A stretch of 64,000 bases of DNA from Diploptera punctata (GCA_030220185.1 JASPKZ010010272.1:4017501-4081500), one strand, 5' to 3'. Positions 21,999-34,309 are shown, counted from the stretch's first letter. Numbers and translations are program-made. The notes: a model not told the origin generated them from the sequence alone.

Positions 21999-22193
21999 GA
22001 TGATGAAGATGATGTAACATTTTCTTTTTCGAAATATAAAAATATCACTGTATTTCCTACTTTTGGAACCATATACGTACTTACTCAATCAATTTATCTA
22101 GCGTTTACTTGGTGAAAACCCATATTCTTTATTCACTAAATAAAACTATTAAAGTTTTATTGATTTTCATATATATTTATTTTAATCAATATC

Positions 22194-22534
22194 AAAACAT
22201 AAAATTATGAAATATTTATCTAAAAGGTCCGTCTCCTCAACTTCATTAGTTATTTATCTGTAGCGCTTTCGGGACTAGTCCCATCATCAGCAGGATTCAA
22301 AACTGGTGTTTCACTGAAGATCTGGTAGATGGGGTTACACGTGTACCCCCTTTTCCAGATATTCAGTGAAACACCGGTTTTGAATCTAGCTGATGACGTG
22401 ACTAGTCCCGAAAGCACTACAGATAAATAACTAATAAAGTTGAGGAGACGGACCTTTTAGGTAAATATTTCATAATTTTATGTTTTAATTTTGAATAATA
22501 CCTCAACGGAACTTCATCATGAATCTTATTAATG
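22194..22534. mobile_element. Retrozyme-like foldback with 12-bp target duplication
   Basis: TTAATCAATATC flanks the 341-bp element (22182-22193 and 22535-22546). Arms 22194-22322 and 22340-22486 are inverted copies; a non-palindromic tail follows to 22534. Each arm carries a hammerhead-like core pointing outward: 22258-22293 (- strand; CUGAUGA, U, GGGA-CUAG-UCCC, GAAA, AGCGCU, A) and 22387-22422 (+ strand, slightly decayed). CTG/CAG flanks form a short stem I on the left copy. Confidence 0.75.
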
Positions 22535-22546
22535 TTAATCAATATC

Positions 22547-23381
22547 CATGACAGCTGTTTCGATGCACTGTATCTTCTTAAGATATATGCCAACATTACA
22601 AATAAAAATGAATAAATATATAAATTTAGTAAATAAAGCATATGCTTACAACATTTCAGAATGGGATGTAATAAATGAATTTGCATTCAGCCGGTTCAAT
22701 AGGAGTGTTACTGCAAGATCGCGCCGCGATGTATGGATGCGTGTACAGGCCTATACACAATAGGCCTATCAGAATGTTATGCACCTTAAAGTCAACTTAA
22801 GAAATGTGTGAACACTTTTGTAGCTCGATATTATTAACATAAAATTCCACAAAACTAGCTTAAAAATAAAAATAAGTCAACCGCCTGGATAACCGAAGCG
22901 TACTTTTATGCAATCCAAATACGTTCGTAGAACAAAAGAAGTCTTTAACTAGTGCTTCAGATTTTGAGACCGATGTGGAAGCATGTACCGGTAGTATTCT
23001 CGTGCCGCTTACTGCTTTCTTCTTCTTATCATGAAGACTGCAGTAAGTAATTATTTTTTATGTTCATAATTTGGAATATACAGTATAATATATATATACT
23101 AAACCAATTCCACAGATATTATTTTCATCACACTCAAGCAATTTTCTTGGTGGCGAAAAATGATGCTCAAGATGCCGAAAGCTTGCTGTTGTTGCTAGTA
23201 TTTTAGTGGAGTCGCCAATCTCATCACAAGGGCCCTTCCCATGGATGTTTCCAAATAAATGCCTTTCAGCTTTCAGCATTTGTGCCGAAATCTTCTTCGT
23301 GAAAACAAATATTTATATTTGGTTCAGTTTTTATATTGGGCACTAGCCCCATCAGAAAAAAATAAATATTTTTTCACATAT
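22547..23381. other. Intergenic, nothing recognised
   Basis: AT-rich, with a somewhat mixed part at 22960-23290. Small frames have no known similarity. Confidence 0.35.
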
Positions 23382-24099
23382 ACTTACTTACTTACTTACT
23401 CACTGGCACTATCGAACCCGTAGGTTCATGGCCGCGCGGACATAAGCTCTCCATACATCCCTATCCTGAGATAATGCTTTCCAATCATTCCCTGTATAAT
23501 CTACTTCCCTCAAATCATAGTTAATGTTGTTCTCCCACCTCATTCTTGGTCTACCAACTGGGCGTTTTCCTTCTGGCGTTCCTACAAGAAGTTTCCATGC
23601 ACGTCTTTCATTCCCCATACGCGCAACATGTCCTGCCCATCGCAGTCTACGGGACTTAACTGTTCTTATTATATCTGGCTTCCTATAAAGACCATGTAGT
23701 TCATTGTTATGTAGTCTTCTCCATTCACCTGTCTGTTCATCTCTCTTTGGTCCAAAAATTTTCCTAAGAACTTTATTCTCAAATACTCGTAATCTCCTTT
23801 CCTCCCTTAAAGTAAGAGTCCATGTTTCGCACCCATATAATATAACTGGTAGAATAATAGTTTTATATATTTTCAGCTTAACGTTTTTTGAAAGGAGTTG
23901 GGACATCAAAAGTCTCTGCAATGCATAATAGCATGCATTTCCAGAATTGAGCCTATGTTTAATTTCTTTGTGCATCTCATTCCTATTTGTGATTATTGTT
24001 CCTAGGTATTTGAATTCAGCCAATTCCTCAAAATTTCCCTCATTTGTCATTAGCTGTCCATTTCCATTATATAATGTATTTCTACATGTGACCATAAAA
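23382..24099 (-). mobile_element. 5'-truncated LINE end, family A copy 4 (best preserved)
   Basis: An open 228-residue minus-strand frame covers ELAEFKYLGTIITNRNEM, PVILYGCETWTLTLREERRL, RRLRWAGHVARMGNERRAW and GRPRMRWENNINYDLREVDY to a terminal stop at 23409. The tail is CAGTGAGTAAGTAAG. Only the RT thumb and C-terminal domain are present; palm and endonuclease are missing, so it is a dead-on-arrival insertion. Confidence 0.85.
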
Positions 24100-25150
24100 A
24101 TCCTATATCATTTTAACCGTGTTGGAAAAATGGACCTTAGACTTTCCTTATAGGCCTACTAAACTTAAGATTGTGCTTGCTTACATTAAGAGTATTAAAA
24201 CAGCGATTATGTCTAGACTGTGTGATATTACCCATAGTGATTGATTAGCTTACATACTAAATTATACATACAACACAGCAACTTATCGTCTTTTTTCTTA
24301 AATAACAGGGTTGATTATAAACGCAGTTAGGTGAGAAATTAAAGAAAATTAGAAGAAGGAAATTAATGCTAGCATCTACCCTGACTGTTATTATTCGAAA
24401 AAAGTACACAGATTAAAGCTTGCGCATCAGGATGCAACACTTTTCGGTTAGCCCATATATATGCTTTTATCGATCATGCTGGTTTTAGATAAAGAAGTCG
24501 TGTTCATGTCGGTAAGTAAAATGCAAAAAAAAAAAAAGTTTGAAAGTACCTTACATTAGTTAATATAAGAAAATATCAAGCCAAATTAAACTGATTTTTT
24601 TGTTATACAGTAATTTATAATTATAGGCCTATACTTCATAATAACCTGGTTTAAAAAATGTTAAAATCAAATTGAATAATCTGTACTTATTTATGCTCGT
24701 AATATAAAAGGAAATATGAAGTCAGGTTATGTTACCATTATCGCTGTTTTAGCTTACGTGACATTATACAGCTATATAGATCTTGGACAATCAACTTCAA
24801 AAATTTTCTTTTCCTATTTTAAAATCGAATTAATTAAACATTTCAATGAGCGCGAAGATAAAGAAATAAAAAATCTGTGACTCTTAAGCTAGGCACTCGG
24901 TCGGTTACTTTAACTAGACAAATTCACTTCATTTTTATTGGATATCGAATCTAAGCCGGCTTCACTTAACTCCATCCTATATTCCTTATAAATTCGCACG
25001 TCTTATGTTATAAATAGCACCAATTAAACTACGTCACGCTACAATACTTCATTATTAATGCCCAAAAGATTGAATCAATTCAAAATAAACTGAAGAGAAT
25101 TCGTTCTGCATCGGGCCTGATTTAGGTGAGATTCTATTCTATTCAATAGT
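24100..25150. other. Intergenic AT-rich stretch, nothing recognised
   Basis: No coding or repeat signature identified. Confidence 0.4.
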
Positions 25151-25151
25151 G

Positions 25152-25451
25152 TTCCGTCCTAGGACAGGTATTTCACTGCGATCATAGCAATTTCATGCTA
25201 ATGCTTTGCAGCTTTACTAGGGAATTGTAGGTATGGTAACTTCCCGTTGCTTTCCACACCGGTAAAGGATGATAATAATGATGAAGATGGCCAGATGATG
25301 TTCAGGGACCTTTTGGGCCTTAAAGCTACCTGACATTTGTCTTACAGGTGAGGAAAGCCCCTCTCCCAGGAAGCTTGTCCCGACCGGAAATCGAACTCGG
25401 GCCCGTTGCGTGACAAGGCAGCGAGCTACCTCGAGACCACATCAGTGGACA
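25152..25451 (-). mobile_element. SINE family 1
   Basis: Minus-strand CCACTGATGTGGTCTCGAGG, B-box-like GAGTTCGATTTCCGG, CACCTGTAAGACAAATGTC and the usual 3' part; the terminal words are diverged. Confidence 0.8.
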
Positions 25452-25657
25452 GTAATTCTTATATTATAGGAGTATTGACGATTAGAAACGACAAGAGCAG
25501 CAGTTGACAATTTATCTTTCGGCACAGATGAATGAGCGGACCAGGTATCAGAACTAAACAGCCATTACAGTATTCAGCGGAAGCCAGGATTACGATCAGC
25601 GGAACAGAGCTCTGCGTTACGACACACGCGCGTATTTAACATTTTATTTTACTTTGT

Positions 25658-26004
25658 AGTCCCGCGCCGTAGCCGAGCGGTTAAGGTAGGAAGCTTTGAC
25701 GCAGAGCTACGGGACTTGCGCTGGTTCGAGTCTCCATGGGGGAAGACATTTTCTCGTGGTATTTCGGCCAGTATGGGACCGGTGCCCACCCAGCATCGTG
25801 AGGCAATTGGGTAGCTACAATAAGTAGCGGCTCCAGGTTGAGGAACCAGCTATAACGGCTGGGGGACTCGACATGCTAACCACATGTCACCCCTACACTG
25901 GCTGTTGATCATCTACCTCTGTGATTGACACATGTGGATGTGAAGGGCCAGCAGCCGGCTGGTAAAAGGGCAACCGCTGAAAAGTGGAAAGACCCTCAAT
26001 CGGA
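25658..26004 (+). mobile_element. SINE family 4 (Leu-tRNA-like head) with 12-bp target duplication
   Basis: ATTTTACTTTGT flanks both sides (25646-25657 and 26005-26016). The head GCGCCGTAGCCGAGCGGTTA resembles a class II (Leu/Ser) tRNA 5' end, and CTGGTTCGAGTCTCC is B-box-like. The body is unrelated to the other SINE families. Perfect target duplications indicate a fairly recent insertion. Confidence 0.85.
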
Positions 26005-26239
26005 ATTTTACTTTGTGATATATTATTTTCCCACTATGAAATTTGGCATATTTACAGATAATTGTATGGAGAATATGCTGATAATTTTAAAATGTTGTAA
26101 TAAGGTTGCGAATATTATACAAATTATTATTTATTTCATAATTATTTTATAAAATACTGTTTTTATACAACATGAGCATGGAATCAATAGTAGTAAAATT
26201 CATATCAAATTCCGTTGAGGTGAAGTCATATAGTGAAAG

Positions 26240-26636
26240 TTAAAAAATTAAATTGTACCTGTTGGTAGGTGCTGTCGTCCTCAACTTTGTTAAAATATTG
26301 TATATAAAATTAACTGGAGCGCTTTCGGAAGTTATCTTCCATCTTCTGCAGGTTGAGCTTCTGCTACTCGTTGTTGTGTTCGATGATGTATACTTCAACT
26401 GTTTGTAGCAGCAACTAATTGCTGCAGGTTGAGCTTCTGCTGAGCAAATAATTGCTGCTGCAGACAGTTGGAATATACATCACCGTACACAACAACAACG
26501 AGTAGCAGAAGCTCAACCTGCAGAAGATGGAAGATAACTTCCGAAAGCGCTCCAGTTAATTTTATATACAATATTTTAACAAAGTTGAGGATGATGGCAC
26601 CTACCAACAGGTACAATTTAATTTTTTAACTTTCAC
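26240..26636. mobile_element. Large foldback element with hammerhead-like cores in both arms
   Basis: Arms of about 170 bp (26240-26413 and 26466-26636) are near-perfect inverted copies. Cores at 26314-26351 (- strand) and 26518-26555 (+ strand) read CAGAAGA, U, GGAAG-AUAA-CUUCC, GAAA, AGCGCU, C, with CTG/CAG flanks. Both have A instead of the conserved U of CUGANGA. Confidence 0.7.
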
Positions 26637-27334
26637 CATATGAGGATGGAAAGTGAATGCATAGGGTAAAAGTCTGATATTTAACTTCTAAGTGAGACTA
26701 ACATCGACTTCATACGATATACTTAATGGGAGAAACGAACGTTTATGTATGTCAATGTATGCAATTTTTCAATAATTTTGATGATCAATAAATTTCAAAA
26801 TAATCAGAATTGACATCAACAAAGAAGTATGGGCCTCTTTTTTTTTTTACCCTTAAAAACATACAAAAAGTTTCAAACATTTCTAAAAACATGAGATCAT
26901 AAATGTGTCTTGTTCTACATGGAATGATTTAAATGTTATGTTTTCAGGTGAATGAACTCATCCTTGTACAACCTGTATGCATGTCTGACTTGTATAAGTT
27001 GCTACAGTAAATAAAATAAATGCACTATACTGTTGCTATATTGTATGATTTTTTAATTTATTGTTCATAAGAGAAAAATTGATAAAGTTTCATTTATTTT
27101 TTCTTGTAATTATATTAAGTGTAAGAATTTAAAGCCCAATATTCTGTTTTTTTCTTTTTTCTATAATGACATAGCCCATTATTGATCCATAGCCTCTCCT
27201 TTATTAAGGAACTACTAGACCAAGTTAATTTTTTTTAGTTACCTTATTTGCTCACAGATGTCATGGATGGCATGAGGTCAACACACCGACCTAATGAGAC
27301 ATCTAACAGGCAACTAAGATATTGCTAGGTCGTT
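26637..27334. other. Intergenic upstream of synaptotagmin
   Basis: AT-rich, no clear promoter elements. A weak extension of SINE family 3 may begin near 27250. Confidence 0.35.
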
Positions 27335-27492
27335 GATGTCGGTAAATTTCGCTTAGATGCCTCTTTATTAAGGCTTAAGGATTTTTTACGAGCCTGAAAA
27401 TCTTCAGACTCGGTACCCCCAGCTTAAAGTCCCTTCCGAAGAACTAGCTTCTTTGATTTTTCCATCTAAAGAAATTCATCGACCACGGCTGG
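27335..27492 (-). mobile_element. SINE family 3, truncated
   Basis: Shares CTTAAGGATTTTTTACGAGC, CTGAAAATCTTCAGACTCGG and AAAGTCCCTTCC with 16674-16745. Lies about 110 bp upstream of the synaptotagmin start codon. Confidence 0.7.
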
Positions 27493-27599
27493 GAATATTC
27501 TGTATAGAAACGTTATTTTAGTTTTATTCTCAATGTGCATTATGTAGTCAATGTGATCTATGTTGCTTGTTTTCTGAGTGAAGATGCTGCCAACAGGTG

Positions 27600-28005
27600 A
27601 TGGAGGTGGCTGACTTACTACTCACGGCTATCCCCATCACGCTGGGGGTCACACTTGCGCTTTGCTGTTACTTCCATAAATGTGCACCCAGTCACAAGAA
27701 AGCATCACCAGATGGCATAGTCACTGTGTCAGTACTCGAATCTCTCCCCATGCTGCCTACTGTTCGATTTCTCCAGCATCAGAATTCTACCCTATCCGCA
27801 GGGCCATTGAAAGGCTACCTCCTCTTCACTCTCAAGTACAATGCCCAAGACACCAAGTTAAAAGTGCTAATACAGTCAGCAAGAAATCTTCCTACCACTG
27901 CAAGTGACCCATACGTTTGGGTTTCTTTGCTTCCCGATAGGAACCTCCGGTTCAAGACTAATATTAAGAAGAATTCACAATGGTGCGAGACTTTTTGCTT
28001 TGAAG
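27600..28005 (+). CDS. Synaptotagmin, first coding exon (membrane anchor and start of C2A)
   Basis: Start of a synaptotagmin, a vesicle membrane protein with two C2 domains. Residues 6-25 form a hydrophobic helix ending in Cys-Cys (22-23), the usual palmitoylated anchor position, followed by a short linker and C2A from about residue 68 (GYLLFTLKYN). C2A loop 1 is shortened: LPTTASDPY lacks the first calcium-binding Asp, while LLPD is kept. The ATG at 27600 is chosen because it directly precedes the anchor; the GTG before it is not needed, and an in-frame stop lies at 27579. Donor is G/GTGAGT. The complete protein of 339 residues is shorter than typical synaptotagmins because the linker is short. 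Similarity in C2B and the C-terminus suggests the insect alpha/beta type; subtype not certain. An upstream non-coding exon is possible. Confidence 0.87.
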
Positions 28006-28071
28006 GTGAGTGAAATTATTTTTTATATCAAGCACTAAATAAACAACAACTTTAGTTAAGCTATGATAATA

Positions 28072-28073
28072 GC

Positions 28074-28144
<71 letters not shown>

Positions 28145-28158
28145 ATAATAATAATAAT
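28072..28158. repeat. (TAA)n microsatellite
   Basis: Nearly pure triplet run, 66 bp after the first synaptotagmin donor. Confidence 0.95.
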
Positions 28159-31100
28159 TTCAATAATACAGGTAAAACTAGACTTTAATTTGCATCCTGC
28201 ATAAACTGCTCTAATAGGAGATGGGAAAATAGTAATCAATGCCATAGCTAATTTAATCTAAATTAATCTATGCAATATGAGAAAGATGCCATTAACTCGA
28301 GGTTACCCTATAGGCCTATCATATATTATAGAACTACTTTAAAGCAAAATATAGAGCAAAATTTCATAATTTGAAATTTTGTATCCTCTATCTCTAATTT
28401 ATTATTAAGTTTCAAACTCAAAATTGAAAGTTAATTCTTTTCCTCTGTAATTAAGAAAATAAATAAAACTATCCAAAGTTTTATATAATTTTCACATATA
28501 CTTATTTCATTAAACACACATCCTTATCCTTTCCAAAATTTTGTTCTACATTTTCCTATTTTCACATCCAAAAGAGGCAGTAATACAAACATACAGTTAT
28601 GTCTAAAATAATAATGGCATAAGTCTCTACTGTACTAACATAAATTTTAAGTAAATTACATATTTTCTTAAAGCAACTGTGATTGACTTTTGACAACATT
28701 CAATAGAATGAAACATTTCCATAATATGAGGTTATTTGCTTTATACCTCTTCAAATAAACAATTATAACTTTTCATGTAGCTTAAATATTGATAATTGAG
28801 TTTATAAAATCATGATAATATATAAGAAGATAACTATCTAACTAGTATAGAAACAAAAGCACAAAAAGTACTTAAATATCAATTTTAAGGCATGAACCTA
28901 CAATTCAATAAAAAAAACAGATTAAATGATATTAGTATTTGTTAGTGTTTCTATTTAATTTAACCTAGTGCAAAGAATTTCCCTTTCGGAACAACATAAT
29001 CCCATTTTATAGCAGTACCACATATATTTTAAACAATCTTAGTAGAAAGTTAAGAAAACTGAATTACTGCTAGAATTATAAGTTTTAGTTTAGAAACATC
29101 ATTTCAATATTAAGATAAATTACTGGTAAACATTCGTGGGAATACATTTACAACAATTATTAAATTAATGATTAAATTATTGTCAAAAAGAGATAACTGA
29201 TGTTTGCAGAAATTGTATTTATATTTATGATGAACTTGAAGAATGTTTTGTATGTATTTATATTTGTTAAATTTGTCTGTCAGTTGATATATATTATCTA
29301 ATCCATAAATTAATTTTTCACATTCTCTTGACAAATTCGTTAATTACAAATAAAAGCAACAAAGCTAGCAGTAATTTCATGTTTAACAAATATGTTTCCA
29401 GAAACTTTAAAAATCAGTGTCATGATTCAACATTTACATTCAATATTAATGAATAGTACAAAAGCAGAAATATTAAAAATCCTATTTTTAAAAATATTAT
29501 TGTGTAATATATGAGATTTTAAAGTTAGTATTAAAAAACTTATCACAGCACCAGAAAATGTAGGAGAGAATTAAAAATTATTGTCATTGAAAGATATACA
29601 AATCTTAAAAAATATTTTTTTTTTTAATTTTATAGAATAGAATGAAACATTCCAAACATAGATCTACTTAATTTTCCTTACATTAACTATAAACTTATCA
29701 CAATTTTAAAATAAATCAAACGTACACTACATACAAACTAAATAAGCATATATGGCATTTGTAGAAGCATAATTCAGTAAGAAACATCAAACAAATATGA
29801 GAGTTTTAAGGAAAGGATGCTCTGGAAGACCTTGGGAAAATTCATTAAACATCTTATGCAAAATGATATAAAGAACATTAATTTTAAATATTATCAACAT
29901 GAGAAATGGAAAGAACTGAGCAAATGATTATAACTTGACAATAGGACAGATCAGTTCTCAGACTTATTCTTGTATTTCAGCAGCAAGGTGAGAGGCAAAA
30001 CAAAAATAATTGAGGCTGAAAATTGGAATAAAGGTAAGAGTAATGACATGTTGGCCAGCATGCACTGCTTGCTGCAGTAGTGGCTGCGCTCACATAGTTT
30101 GATCGGCAGTAGACAAGCACAGCTTCACATCAAATATAGTAGCACAAGCGCTCGTATTGAAAATACAAAATTTCTCACTTTTACCATAAATAGTATAAAA
30201 GAGCCACCAAACAATTTCTGTAAATATTTTAAATAAAATATTAAAGAAAAGTGTATTATGGTACATTAAATGTAAATCAAGCTCTTTATTTGACTATTTA
30301 AAAATCAGGAACAACAAAACTACCTTTTTATTTTAATAATCTTTTGTATACATTTAAAGAAAATAGTTGGTTAAAGCATGAAAATTCTCCGTAAGTTAAG
30401 TAATATTTTATTCTCTTTAGGTTAAGATTTGACAGTACAAATTTGATATATTCGTTTATTTTTCTATGATATTGTATTTGGTTTCATTTTAATATGTGAT
30501 TATAAAATTAAAAGAATGCCACAGATTTTAAAATTAATTTACTCCGTGGTAACACTTGAAACAATTAAAAGCACAACTGTCAATCAATTTTAATGTAAAA
30601 TATATGAATTTTATTTAAATGTTGTAACAAAAATATACTTTTCTTTTTAAAACTATACTCTAAATATAAGCTTCAAGATTTCATTACCATACAGTAAAAC
30701 GTAATTGCAATTGATTTTTGTTTGAATGTAAGAAATGCTAATACTGAAGACCAATTGGTTAAATGGCACAAAATAATTAAAGGATTATAATCAAATATAA
30801 AAACATTAACACATTTCTAATAAATCTAAGCATCCCAGTATTCTTACATCCTTTAACTGTTGAAACTCCATTACTATTTATTTTTGCAATATACAACCTT
30901 CCCAGATTACCATCAGAAGCATGTCTATCATATTTTAAATAAATATCCAAGAACTTGCATACAAAGGAAAAAAGCATCTAATGTTATATGTAGTAAGTGA
31001 ATGGTTTATATTTAAATGTAGTAAATTAACAAGTAAAGTTTGCCAGCTGGATTAAAAATAATATTGCAGATGGAATTAAATGGGCAATTTCTTTAGACTA

Positions 31101-31261
31101 TCCTGAACCACAAATTCTCATTAAAATTGAATATTTGAAGAGATTATCAATAAACAGAAGAGAACAGAGATGACATGAAGAAAATAACAAACAACTTAAG
31201 CAGAGATCTGAACGGCAGAAGCTTTAATATTTATAATCTAACATTAGAAAAAAAATAAGAT
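28159..31261. other. Synaptotagmin intron 1, AT-rich, little structure
   Basis: Three kilobases of AT-rich sequence without recognisable elements, apart from a short GC-richer patch at 30045-30135. Confidence 0.4.
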
Positions 31262-31272
31262 TATTTAAATAC

Positions 31273-31589
31273 CATCCATCCATAGTAATTCTGCCCGAGG
31301 GTAGATATTTCACTGCAATCATTTCATTTTCATGCTATGCTTTGCAGCTTTACTTGGGAATTATAAGTGTGGTAGCTTCCCGTTGCTTTCCACACCAGTG
31401 AAGGATGATGATGATAATAATGGCCAGATGATTTTCGGGGACCGTTGAGCCCTAAGCTTCCTGACATTTGTCCTACAGGTGAGGAAAAACCCCGAAAAAA
31501 ACCTCACCCAGGAGCCTGTACCAACCAGGAATTGAACTGGGCCCGCTGCATGACAAGGCAGCACACTACCTCGAGACCACAGTGGTGGA
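31273..31589 (-). mobile_element. SINE family 1 with 11-bp target duplication
   Basis: TATTTAAATAC flanks both sides (31262-31272 and 31590-31600). Full family order from CCACCACTGTGGTCTCGAGG to GGCAGAATTACTATGGATGG on the - strand, with a (CAT)n-type run in the middle. Confidence 0.88.
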
Positions 31590-31600
31590 TATTTAAATAC

Positions 31601-32422
31601 AAGTAATTGTTATAAATTGGTACAATTTCTAAGAGATCCTGTAATAAATTCTGTACGACTTATTTTTTATGTGGTTTCACTTACACTAAATTACTAATAT
31701 ATTCAACTTATAAGTCAGATGTTAATTTGAATTCTTGGATTAACTTTTATTTAGTTTAAGAATGTGTATACAAAATAAGCACAAGCACATAAATAAAGGG
31801 ATATGAATTTAGTGGAAAGAAATACTGTGGCACTTGCTGAAGATTTCTTTTTATATATTCAAGAATCATCTTTGAATTTATTTAAAAAGAAATTAAAAAA
31901 TCTTCGTATAAGAATATTCTTCTTATGAAAACTCAAAGCACAAATGTTTCTATAATCCATAAATGAGCCAGTAGGTAGAAAATTCCATAATATTTGAGCT
32001 TCTAGTGCCAAAAAGAATAGTTAAAAAGCAATATGAAACATAAATATTTTAGTGTGTTTTTTAAGTGCTACATGAAAATTGACATGATGAAAAAAAAATT
32101 AATAAAGTTTAATTTTAGAAAGGCATTTAAAATTTTTATGAAAGTTTATTCGATTTTCTTCAGTAAAATTTGAATTACCATAAATAAGTAAGTTTACACA
32201 TTAATTTTTTCCTTATATTTAGTTTTAAGTTCTCATATTTGAAATTGCAAACTTGTGATGTAATATTAAGATGATATAATTCAAGCAAGGAATATGGAAT
32301 TTCTTATCCTTTCTTTTTCTCAATATGCTCATTTTATTTGAATGCTGCAGATATTATTATTTATTAAATTAAGGTGAAACATTATAACATATAGAGGGCA
32401 AATATATCATAATATAATTTGT
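31601..32422. other. Intron 1, AT-rich, nothing recognised
   Basis: No coding or repeat ends seen. Confidence 0.4.
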
Positions 32423-32755
32423 AGCTGCTCATGCTTGGTCTGAGAAAACATATAATTGATATAAAAACTAGCTTAATTAAACAAATTGAAAAACCAACTG
32501 AGCTCTCAGGTTGGAAAAAAATCCACATTAAAAAAAACAAGGAAGAAAGACTTATGAATTTTGAAATTCCCGTGGAATTTGATTTGATTCAGAGGTTCAT
32601 CGGACCACCAAAAGATGGAGTAAGAAGCAGTCCTCGAAACGACATAACATTGATTGAGATATTACTGAAGATGAAGCCACCTAGGATTTAAAACCAGTTT
32701 AATTAGAAGACTGGATATGAGGCGAAGTATTAAGAATTTTAATTTAAATCTTAAA
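32423..32755 (+). mobile_element. Small hammerhead-bearing repeat, family H copy 1
   Basis: Shares its whole order with 58405-58718, 60800-61045 and 62138-62480: GCTCATGCTTGGTCTGA, AACTAGCTTAATTAA, GGAATTTGATTTGATT, AGAAGCAGT, then the hammerhead-like core at 32665-32700 and the end CTGGATATGAGGCGAAG. The core reads ATTA, CUGAAGA, U, GAAGCC hairpin, AAAA, CCAGUU, TAAT. The 86-residue frame across it is chance. Confidence 0.65.
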
Positions 32756-33385
32756 TTAAATCTCATAGTGATTGTACCTATAAAAGTCTGATAAGATGCA
32801 ATCTACATTCTACCTACTGTCCAGATCTAGTCCTCTGTGATTTTTCTTTTTCCCAACTTTTCCTGTTGATGGGGGAATGTTTTGTATAATTAGAAGGTAT
32901 TCTGCACTTATTAAAAATTGTTGTTGCATGCCTTTCAACGCAGGAAAAAACACTGGGACAAATAAATCATATCCAATGAAGATTATATTGGGAAAAAAAT
33001 CAATATTATGATTGAGTGAAAAAAGTATATTACAAAATAAGAACATTATTAAACAGCCATCATACAATTCTAATACTTTTTAAACTACAACAAAAACTAC
33101 TGGAAATACAAAAGTACTAGTGGAAAAGTATTATTTAGAATGTAAAACAAGAATTAAGAGAATATAAAAGACAAGATATGTAAATAAAGAGAGAAAAATA
33201 GCCACTATAAAACATTCTGGTATTAATATGTCTATTTCATTATTGCCCTAAGAAAATGCCCATTATAATTCATCAAATTTCTTTTATTGCAACTGGCAAG
33301 CAAATGTGTTGGTAGTATAGTAGTTCCTATATAGCAGAAGAAAACTAATTTTACACTATGCCTAATTTAGGAGTATTTGATTCAT
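32756..33385. other. Intron 1, nothing recognised
   Basis: AT-rich sequence, no element ends. Confidence 0.35.
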
Positions 33386-33632
33386 GCGCAGTGCAGCATA
33401 GTTGGTTAAGGAATACACTACAAACCGGAAGGCCAGGAGTTCAAGTCCCGATGGGGCTAGGCCCTCTGGTAATCCATGGCTGCAGGGTTGATTCAGTCTC
33501 TAATGTAAATGAATACCAGACTTTTGTTCTGGGAGTATCATGCCAGGCTTACATCTTGTGTTGATTGCCTAGAAAGGTGGGAGACAACTTCCTACTACCT
33601 CAAGGCCTGTAGTGGAACATTTTATCTTTTAA
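33386..33632 (+). mobile_element. SINE family 2
   Basis: Head GTGCAGCATAGTTGGTTAAG, B-box-like GAGTTCAAGTCCCGATGGGG, GAATACCAGACTTTTGTTCT and an end CAAGGCCTGTAGTGGAACAT, parallel to 42551-42858 but diverged. Confidence 0.75.
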
Positions 33633-33859
33633 TAGTAAAAAGGAGAACAACATATACATATATTTTTTGAAATTAACACCTGAAAAAGAGAAACAAGTTC
33701 TTCCTTGGTGTTAAATATTAAAATACTTTCACTTTTTATTCATATATCTACAATACTCCAATGAAACAAATGTGGAATAGTGGTTACTACGACTGGCTCT
33801 GGTTCCTAAATACGAGTTCAAACTGGCCAGAGGCAATTGATTTTTAAAGGTATAAAAAT

Positions 33860-34035
33860 ACTGACAAGAAAACAGTCAACCGTTGCATGCTGAAATCTAC
33901 CTTGAAACTTCTTCCAGAGAAGTTTGTGATGTACCAAGACCGTGTCAAAAAAAAAATTATCTGCCTTTTTAACTGAAAGGCACATAAATCGAAGACAGAA
34001 GCCAGCAATAACAGCCCACTCTATGGAGCAGATTT
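33860..34035 (+). repeat. Dispersed repeat R, copy 1
   Basis: GTTGCATGCTGAAATCTACC, CTTCTTCCAGAGAAG, TTTGTGATGTACCAAGACC. Found inverted at 34310-34605 and again at 56165-56560 (+) and 56561-56765 (-). No coding content or terminal structure recognised. Confidence 0.6.
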
Positions 34036-34309
34036 ATAATTAACCCATTCACTTCAGAAGACAAGGTACATTTGCCTAACTCTGCCTGTTATATATTTTG
34101 TATATTCCTTTAATTTTTTATTAACATTTATAAATAGTAGAGGAATGTTTTTGGTCTTCACCTTTATTGTGATCTCAAGTACGGTTATCTTTTGTTTGTT
34201 TTGAATGTCTGAAAATAGACAATATAGTTTACGGTGACTTAAATCTCGTTTCTGGGGAAAGGTATTGAACATTTAAATCTGAAGCAAATGGATTAAGCAT
34301 GGTGTGAAG

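Noticed and set aside
27597..27599. GTG as the synaptotagmin start codon.
   Set aside because: An ATG follows immediately, and non-ATG starts are rare in animals.
32431..32691. An 86-residue protein.
   Set aside because: The frame crosses a non-coding dispersed repeat whose other copies do not keep it open.
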